A DNA stretch of 45,779 nt from Streptomyces sp. CC208A (GTDB taxonomy: Bacteria; Actinomycetota; Actinomycetes; Streptomycetales; Streptomycetaceae). The position numbers and the translations under genes are program-made. The stretch covers positions 1 to 45,779 of the forward strand of contig NZ_JASCXN010000046.1 in assembly GCF_030010625.1 (NCBI RefSeq), given 5' to 3'. Position 1 is the first letter of the stretch. Each line of letters opens with the position of its first letter. This document shows, piece by piece, positions 44,719 through 45,779 of this stretch. Under the pieces are notes generated by a model that searched no databases, had not been told where the DNA came from, and worked only from the letters and a program-made list of their open reading frames with translations.

Positions 44719-45779
44719 CCCACCCTCACGATCCGACTGACCGCCGCCCGTCCGAGGGGGCTGCCGAGCGATACGTCCTCGCCGCCGCCGGCGCCGTCAT
44801 CGTGGCGCTGACCATCGCGTCCTTCTGGCTGTCCTACGCCCACCTGGCCGAAGTCGCCGGCCGGCACGGGCTGGGCGGCTCCCTCACCCGGCAGTGGGCC
44901 TGGCCGGGGACCGTAGATGCCTTCATCGTCACCGGTGAACTGCTGATGCTCCGCGCCGGGCTGAAACGCGTGACGGACGGCTGGGCGATCGGTCTGACGG
45001 TCGCAGGGTCGGTGGGCTCGATCGCACTGAACGTCGCAGGCGTCCACGGCAGCACCGACGCCCCGGTCCCGCTGCTCGACTACATCGTCGCCGCCGTCCC
45101 CCCGACCGCCGCCCTGCTGGCCTTCGGTGTCCTGATGCGCCAGATCCACCAGCTCGTCGCACCCCGCCACCGGCCCAACGAAACGCCCGCGCCGGCAGAG
45201 ACCCCCGGGATGGGAACGGTGGCCGACGGGAACCAGGGCCGCCTCCGGCAGAGCCCGGCGGGGACCGTGGAAGTGGGGACCGTGGAAGTGGGGACCGCCG
45301 GTCCCGTAGGGACGGACGGCTTCATCTCAGCGTCCCCGGTCCCCGTGGCAAGCCCCGGGAAAGTGAGCGCCGACGGGGACGGTCCCCAGAGGACCATGGT
45401 CCCGGTCCCGGAGCACGACGACGAAGCACCTGGTCCCAGCGGCCAGCAGGGGACCGGGGAAGGTGCGGTCCCGGCAGATGGCGACCCCCGCCCCGACGCG
45501 CAAGAGGGCATCAAGGCCACCAAGGAGGACCATCACCCCGGTCACCAGAAGAGCGTCCTGAAGCCCCTGGTTGAAGGCGACCGCCCCCAGCACGAGCACG
45601 CCGCACCCGGGGGCGGTCTTGAGCAGCCGCTCCCCCACCCGGCCCCGGAAGACCGTCTCGGCACCGGCGGGGACCGGGAACCCGAAGGGGACCGTCTCGG
45701 CACCGGCGGGGACCGGGAACCCGAAGGGGACCGTCCCGACAACGACGGGGACCAGGAACCCGAAGGGGACCGTCCCGAC
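44715..45779 (+). CDS. DUF2637-family membrane protein (SpdB-like), 3' end outside window
   Basis: At least 355 residues are encoded; the frame is open at the right edge. After about 18 residues come roughly four hydrophobic segments: YVLAAAGAVIVALTIASFWL, a WPGTVDAFIVTGELLML segment, WAIGLTVAGSVGSIALNVAGV, and YIVAAVPPTAALLAFGVLM, ending near residue 138. This is the DUF2637 layout common on streptomycete conjugative elements, where SpdB-type proteins aid plasmid spread between hyphal compartments. A long Gly/Pro/Asp/Glu-rich cytoplasmic tail follows, ending in 13-residue repeats (DRLGTGGDREPEG). The ATG overlaps the WhiB stop, with GAAAGG upstream. The tail DNA is packed with GGGACC/GGTCCC hexamers. 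Confidence 0.8.
   Translation, partial: MTHPHDPTDRRPSEGAAERYVLAAAGAVIVALTIASFWLSYAHLAEVAGRHGLGGSLTRQWAWPGTVDAFIVTGELLMLRAGLKRVTDGWAIGLTVAGSVGSIALNVAGVHGSTDAPVPLLDYIVAAVPPTAALLAFGVLMRQIHQLVAPRHRPNETPAPAETPGMGTVADGNQGRLRQSPAGTVEVGTVEVGTAGPVGTDGFISASPVPVASPGKVSADGDGPQRTMVPVPEHDDEAPGPSGQQGTGEGAVPADGDPRPDAQEGIKATKEDHHPGHQKSVLKPLVEGDRPQHEHAAPGGGLEQPLPHPAPEDRLGTGGDREPEGDRLGTGGDREPEGDRPDNDGDQEPEGDRPD
45261..45771. repeat. Cluster of 17 GGGACC/GGTCCC hexamers
   Basis: Within 511 bp I count ten GGGACC (45261, 45276, 45291, 45450, 45670, 45688, 45709, 45727, 45748, 45766) and seven GGTCCC (45300, 45338, 45381, 45398, 45404, 45432, 45467). They occur in all three codon phases. About one would be expected by chance at this composition (rough estimate). 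The six from 45670 on are part of the 39-bp repeats; the other eleven are not. Confidence 0.7.
45651..45779 (+). repeat. 39-bp in-frame tandem repeats
   Basis: Three complete 39-bp units (45651-45689, 45690-45728, 45729-45767) and a partial fourth (45768-45779) encode 13-residue blocks beginning DRLGTGG and ending EPEG. Units 1 and 2 are identical; unit 3 differs at several bases. The array continues past the window edge. Confidence 0.9.

Larger units (their letters stand above)
42020..45779 (+). mobile_element. Left part of an integrative/conjugative element or plasmid
   Basis: Leader ORF, replication initiator, helicase loader, WhiB and DUF2637/SpdB-like genes form one tightly overlapped + strand operon, apart from a 121-base gap before the WhiB gene. 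This content is typical of actinomycete integrative conjugative elements (AICEs) and plasmids, in which a TraB/FtsK-like transfer gene usually lies nearby. The left boundary is unknown and may include the XRE regulator at 39647-41080. No integrase or clear att site is in the window. Confidence 0.55.

Overview
The DNA is GC-rich (single lines counted by hand run near 72% G+C). Its proteins look like those of a streptomycete or close actinobacterial relative: a WhiB protein, a DUF2637 membrane protein, an HTH-TPR regulator, BREX type 2 (Pgl), frequent GTG starts and 4-base stop/start overlaps. The window divides into four blocks.

Block 1 (54-8080, + strand) is a pPIWI_RE three-gene island: a PD-(D/E)xK nuclease-like protein, a DinG/XPD-like helicase and the PIWI-RE protein, coupled by GTGA and ATGA overlaps. 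One base after it comes an aminoglycoside-phosphotransferase-like ORF that has lost its catalytic half. Block 2 (8341-27343, + strand) is an apparently complete and unbroken BREX type 2 locus in the order pglW, pglX, pglY, pglZ, brxD, brxHI. Together the two blocks form a 27-kb anti-phage island. The target-recognition part of pglX has markedly lower G+C than its flanks, which suggests domain swapping.

Block 3 (27420-39276) holds a SpoU/TrmH rRNA 2'-O-methyltransferase that resembles the avilamycin-resistance enzyme AviRb. Convergent to it is a nine-gene minus-strand glycan operon (36814 down to 28264): UDP-glucuronate decarboxylase-like SDR, phytanoyl-CoA-dioxygenase-like Fe(II)/2OG oxygenase, GT2, a GT-B-like protein, polysaccharide pyruvyl transferase, GalE-like epimerase, HAD phosphatase, GT2 and GT4. 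Six of the eight junctions are 4-base GTGA overlaps. Divergent from it are an HTH-TPR regulator and a classical SDR. Sugar-nucleotide enzymes, several glycosyltransferases, a PhyH-type oxygenase and a ribosomal methyltransferase together raise the inference of an undescribed oligosaccharide pathway, perhaps orthosomycin-like. A cell-surface glycan is the main alternative.

Block 4 (about 39647-45779, open at the right edge) begins with an XRE regulator with an MmyB-like ligand domain. Its roughly 300-base leader carries two identical 22-bp palindromes and a textbook intrinsic terminator. Next comes the replication and transfer-like part of a mobile element: a 28-codon leader ORF, a DnaD-like replication initiator, a DnaC-like helicase loader, a WhiB-family protein with an extra HTH, and a DUF2637/SpdB-like membrane protein running off the window. 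Two DNA-level signals sit inside coding sequence here. One is a 7-bp-period iteron array flanked by palindromes in the initiator gene (candidate origin). The other is a dense cluster of GGGACC/GGTCCC hexamers in all three codon phases of the DUF2637 gene (candidate transfer or protein-loading site). No rRNA, convincing tRNA, CRISPR array, transposase or integrase was seen.
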